Of a stretch of DNA of 64,000 nt, positions 19,879-27,442 are shown one piece after another. The DNA lies in contig NZ_CP095481.1 of assembly GCF_023023025.1 (NCBI RefSeq), positions 8,507,001 through 8,571,000 on the forward strand, in the 5' to 3' direction. Every line of letters begins with the position of its first letter. Position 1 is the first letter of the stretch. Under the pieces are notes generated by a model, which was not told where the DNA came from, ran no database searches, and was given only the letters and a program-made list of their open reading frames with translations. The translations under genes and the position numbers were made by a program. The stretch comes from Amycolatopsis sp. WQ 127309. GTDB lineage: Bacteria; Actinomycetota; Actinomycetes; Mycobacteriales; Pseudonocardiaceae.

Positions 19879-20462
19879 TCCTCCGCCTTCCCCGAGTGTT
19901 CGATGCGCGGGAACGCGCGCACGCCGACGTGCACCGGGCGCGCGCCGGGCGGCGCGTCCGTCCGTATCGCGCCGACGTAGGGCCGGACCAGGGCGTCGAT
20001 CGCGTGTGAGAGCCGGGTCAGCTCCTCCGGCGTGACGCGCAGCGAGTAGCTGCTCAGCCCGGCCGCGGACCGCCACGCCGGGTCGAGGTCGTCGATGGAG
20101 TCGAGGTAGCGCTGGGTCAGCTCCTGCTCGTTGGCGAGGCTCGCGCCGACCACCCCGAGCTGGGCCGCTCGGCGGACCGGGTCGTCGTCGATGTCGCCGA
20201 GGTCGAGCCCGACCTGGCGGGCCCGCCACGGGCGCTCCCGGCCGTCTTCGGCGTCCGCCCGCTCGACCAGGCCGTACTGCGCGAGCTGGCGCAGGTGCCA
20301 GCTGCAGTTGGACGCGGTCGACCCGACGGCCTCCGCGCACTCGCTCGCGGTGCGCGGCCCGACGGAGGTCAGGTGGTGCAGCAGCGCCGACCGCAGCGGG
20401 TGCGACAGCGCCCGCAGTAGTTCGACGTCCTCGACCCGCTTGCGCGGCGGCAGCTCGGCCAT
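19875..20462 (-). CDS. ArsR-like winged-helix transcriptional regulator
   Basis: This 195-residue protein has an N-terminal winged helix (about 12-75) with ALSHPLRSALLHHL, TASECAEAVGSTASNCSWHLRQLAQYGLVER, followed by a larger alpha-helical C-terminal region seen in many actinobacterial ArsR/HTH_20 proteins. No clustered metal-binding cysteines are present, so an organic ligand is more likely than a metal. It is first in an operon with the overlapping MFS exporter. GAAAG/CTTTC repeats just upstream (20471-20506) could be its operator. Confidence 0.85.
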   Translation of the reverse strand: MAELPPRKRVEDVELLRALSHPLRSALLHHLTSVGPRTASECAEAVGSTASNCSWHLRQLAQYGLVERADAEDGRERPWRARQVGLDLGDIDDDPVRRAAQLGVVGASLANEQELTQRYLDSIDDLDPAWRSAAGLSSYSLRVTPEELTRLSHAIDALVRPYVGAIRTDAPPGARPVHVGVRAFPRIEHSGKAEE

Positions 20463-20470
20463 CGGTCACC

Positions 20471-20506
20471 TATCTGAAAGGATCGTTTCGAAAGTGTTCT
20501 TTCATA
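20471..20506. promoter_or_regulatory. Inverted GAAAG/CTTTC repeats upstream of the ArsR-MFS operon
   Basis: TGAAAG (20475-20480) and CTTTCA (20499-20504) are inverted around a central TTTCGAAA palindrome (20486-20493). The site lies within 45 bp of the regulator's start codon in an unusually A+T-rich patch. This is the expected position for autoregulation. Confidence 0.45.
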
Positions 20507-20604
20507 GTTGATCCCGCCTGCGGGTTTGTCAACCGGCTCCGCTATCGTTCGCCGGGCAGCGACTGCGCGAAGCAGTGACTGCGTCGTCACCGAACCTGGG
20601 ATGG

Positions 20605-21084
20605 ATGTTGCCCGACCAGCGCGAACTCGCCACCGCCGCCGCCCTCGCCCTCCCCCGGTTCGTGGGGTCGACCGCGCTCTTCCACGCCGCGGTCGCCGAG
20701 CGGATGGCCGTCACGCCCACCGAGCTGCACTGCCTGCACCTGCTCCACGGCGGCGTCAGCGACTCCCCGACCGAGCTCGCCCGGCTGCTGGGCATGACCA
20801 CCGGCGCGTTCACCCGGCTGCTCGACCGGATGGCGCTGCACCGGCTCGCCGAACGCGCGCCCGACCCCGCCGACCGGCGCCGGCTCGTCGTCCGGCCGCT
20901 GCCCGACCGGATGGCCGAGCTCGCGGAGCTGTACGCGCCGATGGCCCGGTTCGTCGGCGAGCGCCTGGCCCACCTGGACCGGCGCCAGCTCACCGCCCTG
21001 CTCGGGTTCCTCACGGACGGCACCGCCGCGGCCGAACGCTCGACCACGGAGCTGCCGGATGTGACCCAGGCCATATCGAGTTGA
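20605..21084 (+). CDS. MarR-family transcriptional regulator
   Basis: This 159-residue winged-helix protein shows LHCLHLLHGG, SPTELARLLGMTTGAFTRLLDRM (recognition region) and DPADRRRLVVRPLPDRM (the wing, with the typical D-x-RRxx). Flanking helices provide dimerisation. The ATG at 20605 follows a GGGATGG stretch; a GTG ten codons upstream (20575) is the alternative. It is immediately followed by an ABC-F gene in the same direction. The ABC-F -35 box overlaps this gene's stop codon, so the two may be separately controlled. Confidence 0.85.
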   Translation: MLPDQRELATAAALALPRFVGSTALFHAAVAERMAVTPTELHCLHLLHGGVSDSPTELARLLGMTTGAFTRLLDRMALHRLAERAPDPADRRRLVVRPLPDRMAELAELYAPMARFVGERLAHLDRRQLTALLGFLTDGTAAAERSTTELPDVTQAISS

Positions 21085-21240
21085 CTAACTCTACAGTCGT
21101 TGCGTTAACCTGGCTCCACTATGAAGAACTGATCGCGCCCATCCCGCTTCCGAGGCGGCACCCGGTCGAGCCGACGCTCCCGCGTGCCACGACGCCCGGC
21201 GGGATATCCGCATCTTCTCCTCCGGGCTCGGTGATCGCGC
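21081..21240 (+). promoter_or_regulatory. Promoter and leader of the ABC-F gene with a three-codon ORF
   Basis: TTGACT (21081-21086) and TAACCT (21106-21111, 19-bp spacing) form a promoter overlapping the MarR stop. The first ATG after it, at 21121, encodes only M-K-N before TGA. GATCGCGC occurs right after this stop (21131-21138) and again right before the ABC-F ATG (21233-21240). GCCCGG/CCGGGC (21194/21222) can pair around a GGATATCC palindrome. The ABC-F ATG itself has no strong Shine-Dalgarno. Antibiotic-sensing leaders of this kind are known upstream of other ABC-F genes. Confidence 0.5.
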
Positions 21241-22875
21241 ATGTCTACCCCCATTTTTCCGTTGCTGGCCAAGGACGTCGTCTTCGGCTACGGCACCCGC
21301 GTGGTGCTCGACGGCGTCTCGCTGACCGCGTCCGCCGGCCAGCGCCTCGGCCTGGTCGGTGAGAACGGCACCGGCAAGTCCACCCTGCTGCGGCTGCTCG
21401 CCGGGCTCGAAGAACCCCGCTCCGGCGAGGTCCTGCGCGGTCCGGACGTCGGCTTCCTGCTGCAGGAACTGCCCTTCACACCGGACGCGACGTTCGCCGA
21501 CGTCGTCGACGACGCCCTCACCGAGATCCGCGCCGCCACGGTCCGGCTCGACGAGCTGACCACGGCGATGACCGCGCGACCCGACGACGCGGCCGTGCTC
21601 GACGAGTACGGCCGGGTCCTGGAGTGGGCGCAGGCCCACGACCTCTGGGACGCCGACCGCCGCGCGAAGCTCGTCTGCGACGGGCTCGGCCTCGGCGGCA
21701 TCGAGCCGGACCGGCGCCTCGGCACGATGTCCGGCGGGCAGCGCTCGCGGCTCGGGCTGGCCGCGCTGCTGATCCGGCGGCCGGAGACGCTGCTGCTGGA
21801 CGAGCCGACCAACCACCTCGACGACGCCGCGATGGAGTTCCTGGAACGCCACCTCGCGGAGCTGACCGGGGTCGTGGTGCTGTCCTCGCACGACCGCGTC
21901 TTCCTCGACGCGGTGTGCACGGACATCGTCGACCTCGACCCGGCCGCGGCCGGCAGCCAGGCCGGCGGCGCCGTCCGCTACGGCGGCAGCTACACCGACT
22001 ACCTCGGGCACAAGAAGGCCGAACGGGCGCGCTGGGAGCAGCGCTTCGCCGACGAGCAGGAGGAACTGAAGGAGCTGCGCGAGACGGTCGCTGTCACCGC
22101 GCGGAACGTCGCCTACGGCCGGGCGCCGCGGGACAACGACAAGTTCATCCACCACTTCAAGGGCGCCCGCGTCCAGAAGACGATCTCACGGCGGGTGCGC
22201 GACGCCGAGCAGCGGCTCGAGCACCTCGAACGCGACCAGGTGCGCAAACCCCCGGCGCCTCTGCGGTTCCGGGCCGCGCTCACCGGCCGTTCGGCGGGCG
22301 ACGGCCCGGCGATCTCGGTGCGGGAGCTGGACGTCCCGGGCCGGCTGCACCTGCCGCGGCTCGACGTCGACGGCTCGGCCCGGCTGCTCGTCACCGGCGG
22401 GAACGGCGCCGGGAAGTCGACGCTGCTGTCCGTCCTCGCGGGACAGCTGACGCCGGCGAGCGGCACGGTCCACTTCGGACACGGGGTGCGCGTCGGCCTG
22501 CTGGAGCAGGACGTCGTGTTCCCCGACCCGGCGCGGACCGCGCACCAGGTGTACCGCGACGCGCTCGGCGAGGACGCTCCCCCGCTGAGCCGGCTGGGCC
22601 TGCTGGCGTCCCGCGACCTGGGACTGCCGGTCGGCGCGCTTTCGGTCGGGCAGCGGCGCCGGCTGGCGCTGGCGGTCCTGCTCGCCGAACCGCCGGACGT
22701 GCTGCTGCTCGACGAGCCGACGAACCACGTTTCGCTGACCCTGGCGGAAGAGCTGTTCGCCGCGCTCGACACGGCACCGGGCGCCGTCGTCATCGCGTCC
22801 CACGACCGCTGGCTGCGCCGGGACTGGGCGGGCGACCACCTGGAGCTGGCCGCCGGCCGCCCCGCCGCGGTATAG
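21241..22875 (+). CDS. ABC-F family ATPase, probable ribosomal-protection antibiotic resistance protein
   Basis: This 544-residue soluble protein has two ABC domains and no membrane segments. The first has Walker A GENGTGKST, signature MSGGQRSRLG and LLLDEPTNHLD. The second has GGNGAGKST, LSVGQRRRLA and LLLDEPTNH. The interdomain linker (about residues 230-345) is charged, as in the antibiotic-resistance group (VarM, OleB, TlrC-type proteins of antibiotic producers). Such proteins enter the ribosomal E site and displace macrolides, lincosamides or streptogramins. The antibiotic is not predictable. It sits behind a MarR regulator and a leader with a tiny ORF. Confidence 0.88.
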   Translation: MSTPIFPLLAKDVVFGYGTRVVLDGVSLTASAGQRLGLVGENGTGKSTLLRLLAGLEEPRSGEVLRGPDVGFLLQELPFTPDATFADVVDDALTEIRAATVRLDELTTAMTARPDDAAVLDEYGRVLEWAQAHDLWDADRRAKLVCDGLGLGGIEPDRRLGTMSGGQRSRLGLAALLIRRPETLLLDEPTNHLDDAAMEFLERHLAELTGVVVLSSHDRVFLDAVCTDIVDLDPAAAGSQAGGAVRYGGSYTDYLGHKKAERARWEQRFADEQEELKELRETVAVTARNVAYGRAPRDNDKFIHHFKGARVQKTISRRVRDAEQRLEHLERDQVRKPPAPLRFRAALTGRSAGDGPAISVRELDVPGRLHLPRLDVDGSARLLVTGGNGAGKSTLLSVLAGQLTPASGTVHFGHGVRVGLLEQDVVFPDPARTAHQVYRDALGEDAPPLSRLGLLASRDLGLPVGALSVGQRRRLALAVLLAEPPDVLLLDEPTNHVSLTLAEELFAALDTAPGAVVIASHDRWLRRDWAGDHLELAAGRPAAV

Positions 22876-22885
22876 GCCGTTATAC
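22870..22885. repeat. Second copy of the GTATA-N6-TATAC element
   Basis: GTATAGGCCGTTATAC matches the site at 1313-1328 at 15 of 16 positions. Here it includes the stop codon of the ABC-F gene and is directly followed by a hairpin. It is not near any start codon, which argues for a dispersed repeat rather than a simple operator. Confidence 0.5.
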
Positions 22886-22890
22886 AAGGT

Positions 22891-22941
22891 CCGTGAAGGA
22901 CTCCTTCCCGGCTCTTATGGCCGGTAAGGAGTCCTTCACGG
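22891..22941. terminator. 51-bp dispersed hairpin element, copy 1
   Basis: CCGTGAAGGACTCCTT (22891-22906) pairs with AAGGAGTCCTTCACGG (22926-22941). An inner CCGGC/GCCGG stem surrounds TCTTATG. It separates the convergent ABC-F and mshC genes and probably terminates both. A second copy with a compensatory stem change and inverted loop lies at 35531-35581. Confidence 0.8.
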
Positions 22942-22945
22942 CTTT

Positions 22946-24184
22946 TCAGAGGGTGATGCCGAGCAGGGCGTCGACCGCGATGCAGATCAGGCCGGGGGCC
23001 GTGGGGTCGGTACCGTCACGGCGCAGCGCCTCGTTCGCCCAGGCGTCGATCGCGGCGAGGGCCTTCGGCGTGTCGAGGTCGTCGGAGAGGTGGTCGCGCA
23101 GCCGCGAGATCGTGTCCTCGGCGGCCGGGCCCGTCGCCAGGGAAACGGCCTCGCGCCAGCGCGCCAGCCGCGTCCGGGCCTCGGCGAGCAGGGAATCCGA
23201 CCACGGGCGGTCGCCGCGGTAGTGGCCGGCGAACAGGGCCAGCCGGATCGCGCCCGGGTCGACCTTGTCGGCGCGCAGCCGCGAGACGAACACCAGGTTC
23301 CCGCGCGACTTGGACATCTTCTCGCCGTCGAGGCCGATCATGCCGGCGTGCACGTAGTGGCGGGCGAACTGGCCGTCCTTGGCCACGGCTTCGGCGTGCG
23401 CCGCGCTGTACTCGTGGTGCGGGAAGATCAGGTCGGAGCCGCCGCCCTGGAGGTCGAAGCCGAGGCCGAGGCGGTTGACGGCGATCGCGCTGCACTCGAT
23501 GTGCCAGCCCGGGCGGCCCGCGCCGAGCTCGGACTCCCACGACGGCTCACCCTCGCGGGCGACCCGCCACAGCAGCGCGTCCAGCGGGTGGTGCTTGCCC
23601 ACGCGGTCGGGGTCGCCGCCGCGCTCCGCGAAAAGCTTCGCCATGGTCTCGGCGTCGTAGTTGGACTCGTAGCCGAACTTCCCGGTCGCCGTGTGGTCGA
23701 AGTACACGTCCGGGTACTCGGCGTCGTCGGCCCGGTACGCGCTGCCGTTGGCCAGCAGCTTCGCGATCACCTCGACGATCTCCGGGATGCTCTCCACCGC
23801 GCCGACGAACTGCTTCGGCGGGATCACCCGCAGCGCGGTCATGTCCTCGCGGAACAGCGCCGTCTCGCGCATGCCCAGCACGACCCAGTCGTCCTGGTCG
23901 CGCGCGGCCCGCTCCAGCAGCGGCTCGTCGATGTCCGTGACGTTCTGCACGTAGTGGACGTCGTGCCCGTTGTCCCGCCAGATCCGGTTCACCAGGTCGA
24001 AGGCGAGGTACGTCGCGGCGTGCCCGAGGTGCGTGGCGTCGTAGGGCGTGATGCCGCAGACGTACATCCGGGCGGTGGCGCCGGGTGCGGTCGGGCGGAT
24101 CTGCCCGGTGGCCGTGTCGTGGAGCCGCAGCGGGCGGGGGGTGCCGGGGATGCGGGGCACGTCGACCGATGACCAAGTCTGCAT
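22946..24184 (-). CDS. mshC: Cysteine:1D-myo-inosityl 2-amino-2-deoxy-alpha-D-glucopyranoside ligase (mycothiol synthesis)
   Basis: MshC joins cysteine to GlcN-Ins with ATP, the penultimate step of mycothiol synthesis. The 412-residue protein is a CysS paralogue: zinc Cys43 in [16 protein letters not shown] (with the HIGH-like THLGH), the second metal region [11 protein letters not shown] and [13 protein letters not shown], and the KMSKS loop EKMSKSRGN. It lacks the long C-terminal tRNA-binding part of true CysS, as expected. The ATG at 24184 is 7 nt after TACAGT and also has GAGGG, so it may be leaderless. Its position near hisGE and PAC2 matches mycobacteria. Confidence 0.95.
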   Translation of the reverse strand: MQTWSSVDVPRIPGTPRPLRLHDTATGQIRPTAPGATARMYVCGITPYDATHLGHAATYLAFDLVNRIWRDNGHDVHYVQNVTDIDEPLLERAARDQDDWVVLGMRETALFREDMTALRVIPPKQFVGAVESIPEIVEVIAKLLANGSAYRADDAEYPDVYFDHTATGKFGYESNYDAETMAKLFAERGGDPDRVGKHHPLDALLWRVAREGEPSWESELGAGRPGWHIECSAIAVNRLGLGFDLQGGGSDLIFPHHEYSAAHAEAVAKDGQFARHYVHAGMIGLDGEKMSKSRGNLVFVSRLRADKVDPGAIRLALFAGHYRGDRPWSDSLLAEARTRLARWREAVSLATGPAAEDTISRLRDHLSDDLDTPKALAAIDAWANEALRRDGTDPTAPGLICIAVDALLGITL

Positions 24185-24254
24185 ACCCTCGACTGTAAGC
24201 GTTCCCCCCGCCACCCTCCCGCCCGGTGGGACACGTCCCCCACCCGGGGCAGTG

Positions 24255-25013
24255 CTAGCCCCGGCGCACCGCGTTCGCCCTGATGGCGTCGCGGACGAAC
24301 GCGCCGACGCCCGGGCGCTGCTCGTCCTCGCGGACCAGGAAGCCCAGCTGCACCGGTTCGGTGACGTACAGCTCACCGATCCGTTGCTGGGTCTCGTACG
24401 AGCACTCCCCCATCACCCGGCCGAGCATCACCCGGTGCTCCTCGGCCAGGTCCGTGGCCTCGGCGCTGTCCGGCGCGGCACCGGCGTCGAGGACGGCGTT
24501 CAGCCGGCCCACCCAGTCCTGGCGCGCCGCCTCGCCCGCGGCCAAGTCCTCCTTGGACAGTGCCGGCGCGCCCCGCCACTCGGGCGTGCTCCCCCAGCGC
24601 TGCGCCGCTTCCTCCGCGTAACCGTCCGGCTCCCGGAAGCCACCGAACACTGCGAACTTCTCCTCGGGCGTCAACGCGTTGCCCATGGCTCTCGCCTCCA
24701 TCACACGATCGACGGCCGCGACCATCCGCCCCAGCTCGCCCATCCGCGCCACCAGCAGCTCCCGCTGCCGTTCGAGGTGCGCGTCGGCGTCGATGCCGGG
24801 GTCGTCGACGAGGGTCGCGATCGTCTCGAGGGGAAACCCGAGCTCCCGGTAGAACAGGATGCGCTGCAGCCGGTCGAGGTCGTCGTCGCCGTAGCTGCGG
24901 TACCCCGACGCCGTCCGCCCGCTCGGGCGGAGCAGGCCGATCTCGTCGTAGTGGTGCAGTGTCCGGACGGTGACCCCGGCGAGTGCGGCGACCTTGCCCA
25001 CGGGATGCCCCAT
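24255..25013 (-). CDS. MerR-family regulator with TipAS-like ligand domain
   Basis: This 252-residue protein begins with a MerR DNA-binding domain ([35 protein letters not shown]) and a dimerisation helix to about residue 115. The C-terminal half (about 125-245: [40 protein letters not shown]) matches the TipAS antibiotic-binding domain of Streptomyces TipAL, which captures thiopeptide-like drugs. It is probably a multidrug sensor. GAGGAGGGGAA precedes the ATG at 25013. An imperfect CCTCACG/CGTCAGG repeat next to TTGACC lies upstream. No obvious efflux target is adjacent. Confidence 0.87.
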   Translation of the reverse strand: MGHPVGKVAALAGVTVRTLHHYDEIGLLRPSGRTASGYRSYGDDDLDRLQRILFYRELGFPLETIATLVDDPGIDADAHLERQRELLVARMGELGRMVAAVDRVMEARAMGNALTPEEKFAVFGGFREPDGYAEEAAQRWGSTPEWRGAPALSKEDLAAGEAARQDWVGRLNAVLDAGAAPDSAEATDLAEEHRVMLGRVMGECSYETQQRIGELYVTEPVQLGFLVREDEQRPGVGAFVRDAIRANAVRRG

Positions 25014-25064
25014 CGTTTCCCCTCCTCTGCGGCCGGTGTGGCCCTTGCCCGGACCACGGTGGTG

Positions 25065-25086
25065 CCTCACGCGACGTCAGGGTCAA
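25065..25086 (-). promoter_or_regulatory. Candidate MerR-type operator and -35 box of the TipA-like gene
   Basis: On the minus strand TTGACC (25086-25081) adjoins CCTGACG-TCG-CGTGAGG, an inverted repeat with one mismatch (25081-25065). MerR-family activators bind such dyads placed between -35 and -10 boxes with long spacing. It lies about 55 bp before the regulator's start, fitting autoactivation. Confidence 0.45.
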
Positions 25087-25140
25087 GCGTCACCCTTCCG
25101 TAGCCCGCCACGCGCCGCCCGCGCGGTTAACCTGACTCGG

Positions 25141-27439
25141 GTGAAGGCCGAGGTGACGCTGGGTGTCGCGGGTGCGGTGATCGCCTTGGTCGCGGCGCTC
25201 ATCGCGTACCTGCAGCTGCGCCGGACCCCGGCCCGCGACCGGCCGTCGCCCGCGGTGACCCGGCTCGTCCTCGGCGACCTCCCCCGTGCACCGCTCTCGG
25301 CGGTGCGCCGCGGTCCGCTGCTGGCCCGGATCGACGACGCCTTCGACGGCGGCGGGTTCTGCGTCCTGCTCGGCGGACGCGGGGCCGGCAAGACCCACCT
25401 CGCCGCCGCGTACGCCCGCGCGGCCGCCGCCGACGGGCGGTCCACGGTGGTCTGGATCAGCGCCGAGGATCCCGCGAACATCGTCCGGGCGTACGCCGGA
25501 CTGGCCCGCCAGGCCGGGCAAGCCGACGCCGTCGCCGACGCCGAAGCCGCCGCGCGCACCGGGATGGCGTGGCTGGACACCGTCGAGCGGCCGGTCGTCG
25601 TGTTCGACAACGCGGCCGATCCCGACGCGCTCAACCGGTGGCTGCCCGCCCGCGCCCGTGTCCTCGTCACGAGCACCGTGCAGGCCTTCGAGATCCTCGG
25701 CGGCACGGTCGCGGTCGGCGGGTTCGACGAGGACGAGGCCGTCTGCTTCCTGTGCGCGAGGTCGGGCCGGGAAGCCGATGAGGCCGCGGCCGGCGTCGTC
25801 CGCGAGCTGGGCGGCCTGCCGCTGGCGCTCGCCCAGGCCGGTGGGGTCATCCGGCGGCAGCGCCTCACCTTCGCGACCTACCTGGAGCGGCTGTCGCACG
25901 CGCCGCTCAACGCGCTGCTGGAGCGGGTGCCCGGCGAGGGGTACCCCGCTCGCGTCGAGGACACGGCGCTGGAGTCGCTGCGGGCGGTGACGGCCCGCGA
26001 CGGGCGGGCGCGGGCGATCGCCGAGTTCGTCGCCCTCCTCGCGCCCCGGGGCGTCCGGCGCGACTTGGCGCACCGGCTCGGCCCCGATCCGGTCGCCGTC
26101 GACGCCGCGCTCGGGGCCCTGACCGGCGCCTCCATCGCCGGCTTCGACGTCAGCGGCGAGATCGTCACCATGCACCGGCTCACCCAGCGGGCCGTCCTGA
26201 GCCGGCTGCACGCCGAGGAACGCCTGGCGGCCACCCTGGACCAGGCCTTCGACGCGCTCGAGCAGGAAACCGGGGGCTCGGACGAGAGCGACGGCTCCGC
26301 ACCCGACGACCTGGCCGAGCACGTCGGCGCGGTGTGGCGGACCTTCCGCGCGCTGCCGTCGGTCGAGCTGACGCCGCGGCTCGAGCGGATCCTGCGGCTG
26401 CGGCGCTGGTCGGTGGGCCACCTCGCGGCAGCGGGCGCCCTCGCCGAAGCGCGGGCGCTGGGGCGGGAGGTGCTGGCCGACCACGACGCCTACCTGCTCG
26501 CCGGGCACGCCGACGTCGACCGCGCGGTGCGGTCGCTGCGGCTGGTCTGCGTCCGCGGCGAACGGACCGGCGAAGCGGTGGCCCTTTCCGAGCGGCTCGT
26601 CGAGCGCCGGACCCGGTGGTACGGCGAGCACGACGTGCGCACGCTCGGCGCCCGCAACTCACTCGGCTACGACCACGAGTGCCACGGGCAGCTCGACCGG
26701 GCGATCGCCGTGCACCGCGGCAACCTCGCCGACGTGGTGCGGGTGGCCGGGCCCGACCACCAGACCGCGCTCCACGCCCGCGTCAACCTCGGCAGCGCGC
26801 TCCGGTCGGCCGGTGAGCTCGCGGCGGCGGTGCCGGGTGTTCGAGGAGAACCTGCGGGAGAACGTCCGGGTGCACGGGCCGGATCACCCGTCGACGGTCA
26901 ACGCCCGGGGCGAACTGGCCCGCACCTACGTCCGGTGCGGCCGGGTCACCGAGGGGATCGCGCTGCACGAACAGAACGCGGCGCGGACCGACGCGCCGTG
27001 GTGGGGACAGTACCGCGCGGCCGCCTACCAGGCCGCCGGGCGCCACGGCGACGCGATCGGGCTGTTGCGGCGGCTGCGCGACACCGCCGAGCGCGAGCAG
27101 CCCGCGGACAGCCTGGAGACGGTACGGCTGCGGCTCTTCCTGGCCCGGGCGCTGCTGGACGCCGGGAAGACCCGGGAGGCGCTGGAGCTGTTCGAGCGCA
27201 CGGCCGGCGACCGGACCCGGCTGCTCGGCCCGGACCACACGGGCACGCTCAACGCCCGGCGCAACCTCGGCCTGGCGTTGGCGAGGGCCGGCAAGCCGGG
27301 CCCGGCACGCGAGACGCTCACCGCCGTCACCGCCGACTACCAGCGGGTGCTCGGACCGGAGCACCCGTACAGCCGGCAGGCCGGGAGCGACCTCGCCGGG
27401 CTGGCGGCGCCGGTCCGGCACCGCCGGGTGCGCCGCTAA
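25141..27439 (+). pseudogene. Membrane-anchored NB-ARC/STAND ATPase with TPR repeats, frameshifted
   Basis: GTG 25141, 7 nt after TAACCT, begins a protein with an N-terminal transmembrane helix (about 8-25). A P-loop GGRGAGKT (78-85), Walker B-like PVVVFDNAAD and NB-ARC-like LGGLPLALAQAGG follow, then helical repeats (ARNSLGYDHECHGQLDRAIAVH, GPDHQTALHARVNLGSALRSAGE). At about 26833 the TPR signal leaves this frame and resumes one base over (RVFEENLRENV, GPDHPSTVNARGELA, GPDHTGTLNARRNLGLALA), ending at 27439. Deleting one C of the CC at 26833-26834 joins the frames. If real, the shift replaces about 200 residues of TPR with unrelated sequence. STAND proteins are signalling or defence switches. 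Confidence 0.7.
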
Positions 27440-27442
27440 CCG

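Noticed and set aside
21190..21230. Calling the GCCCGG/CCGGGC pair in the ABC-F leader a terminator
   Set aside because: The loop is long and no T run follows. It is kept only as part of a possible regulatory leader.
25090..26631. A 513-codon frame antisense to the STAND gene
   Set aside because: It lacks motifs and mirrors the coding frame, whose P-loop and TPR signals are clear.
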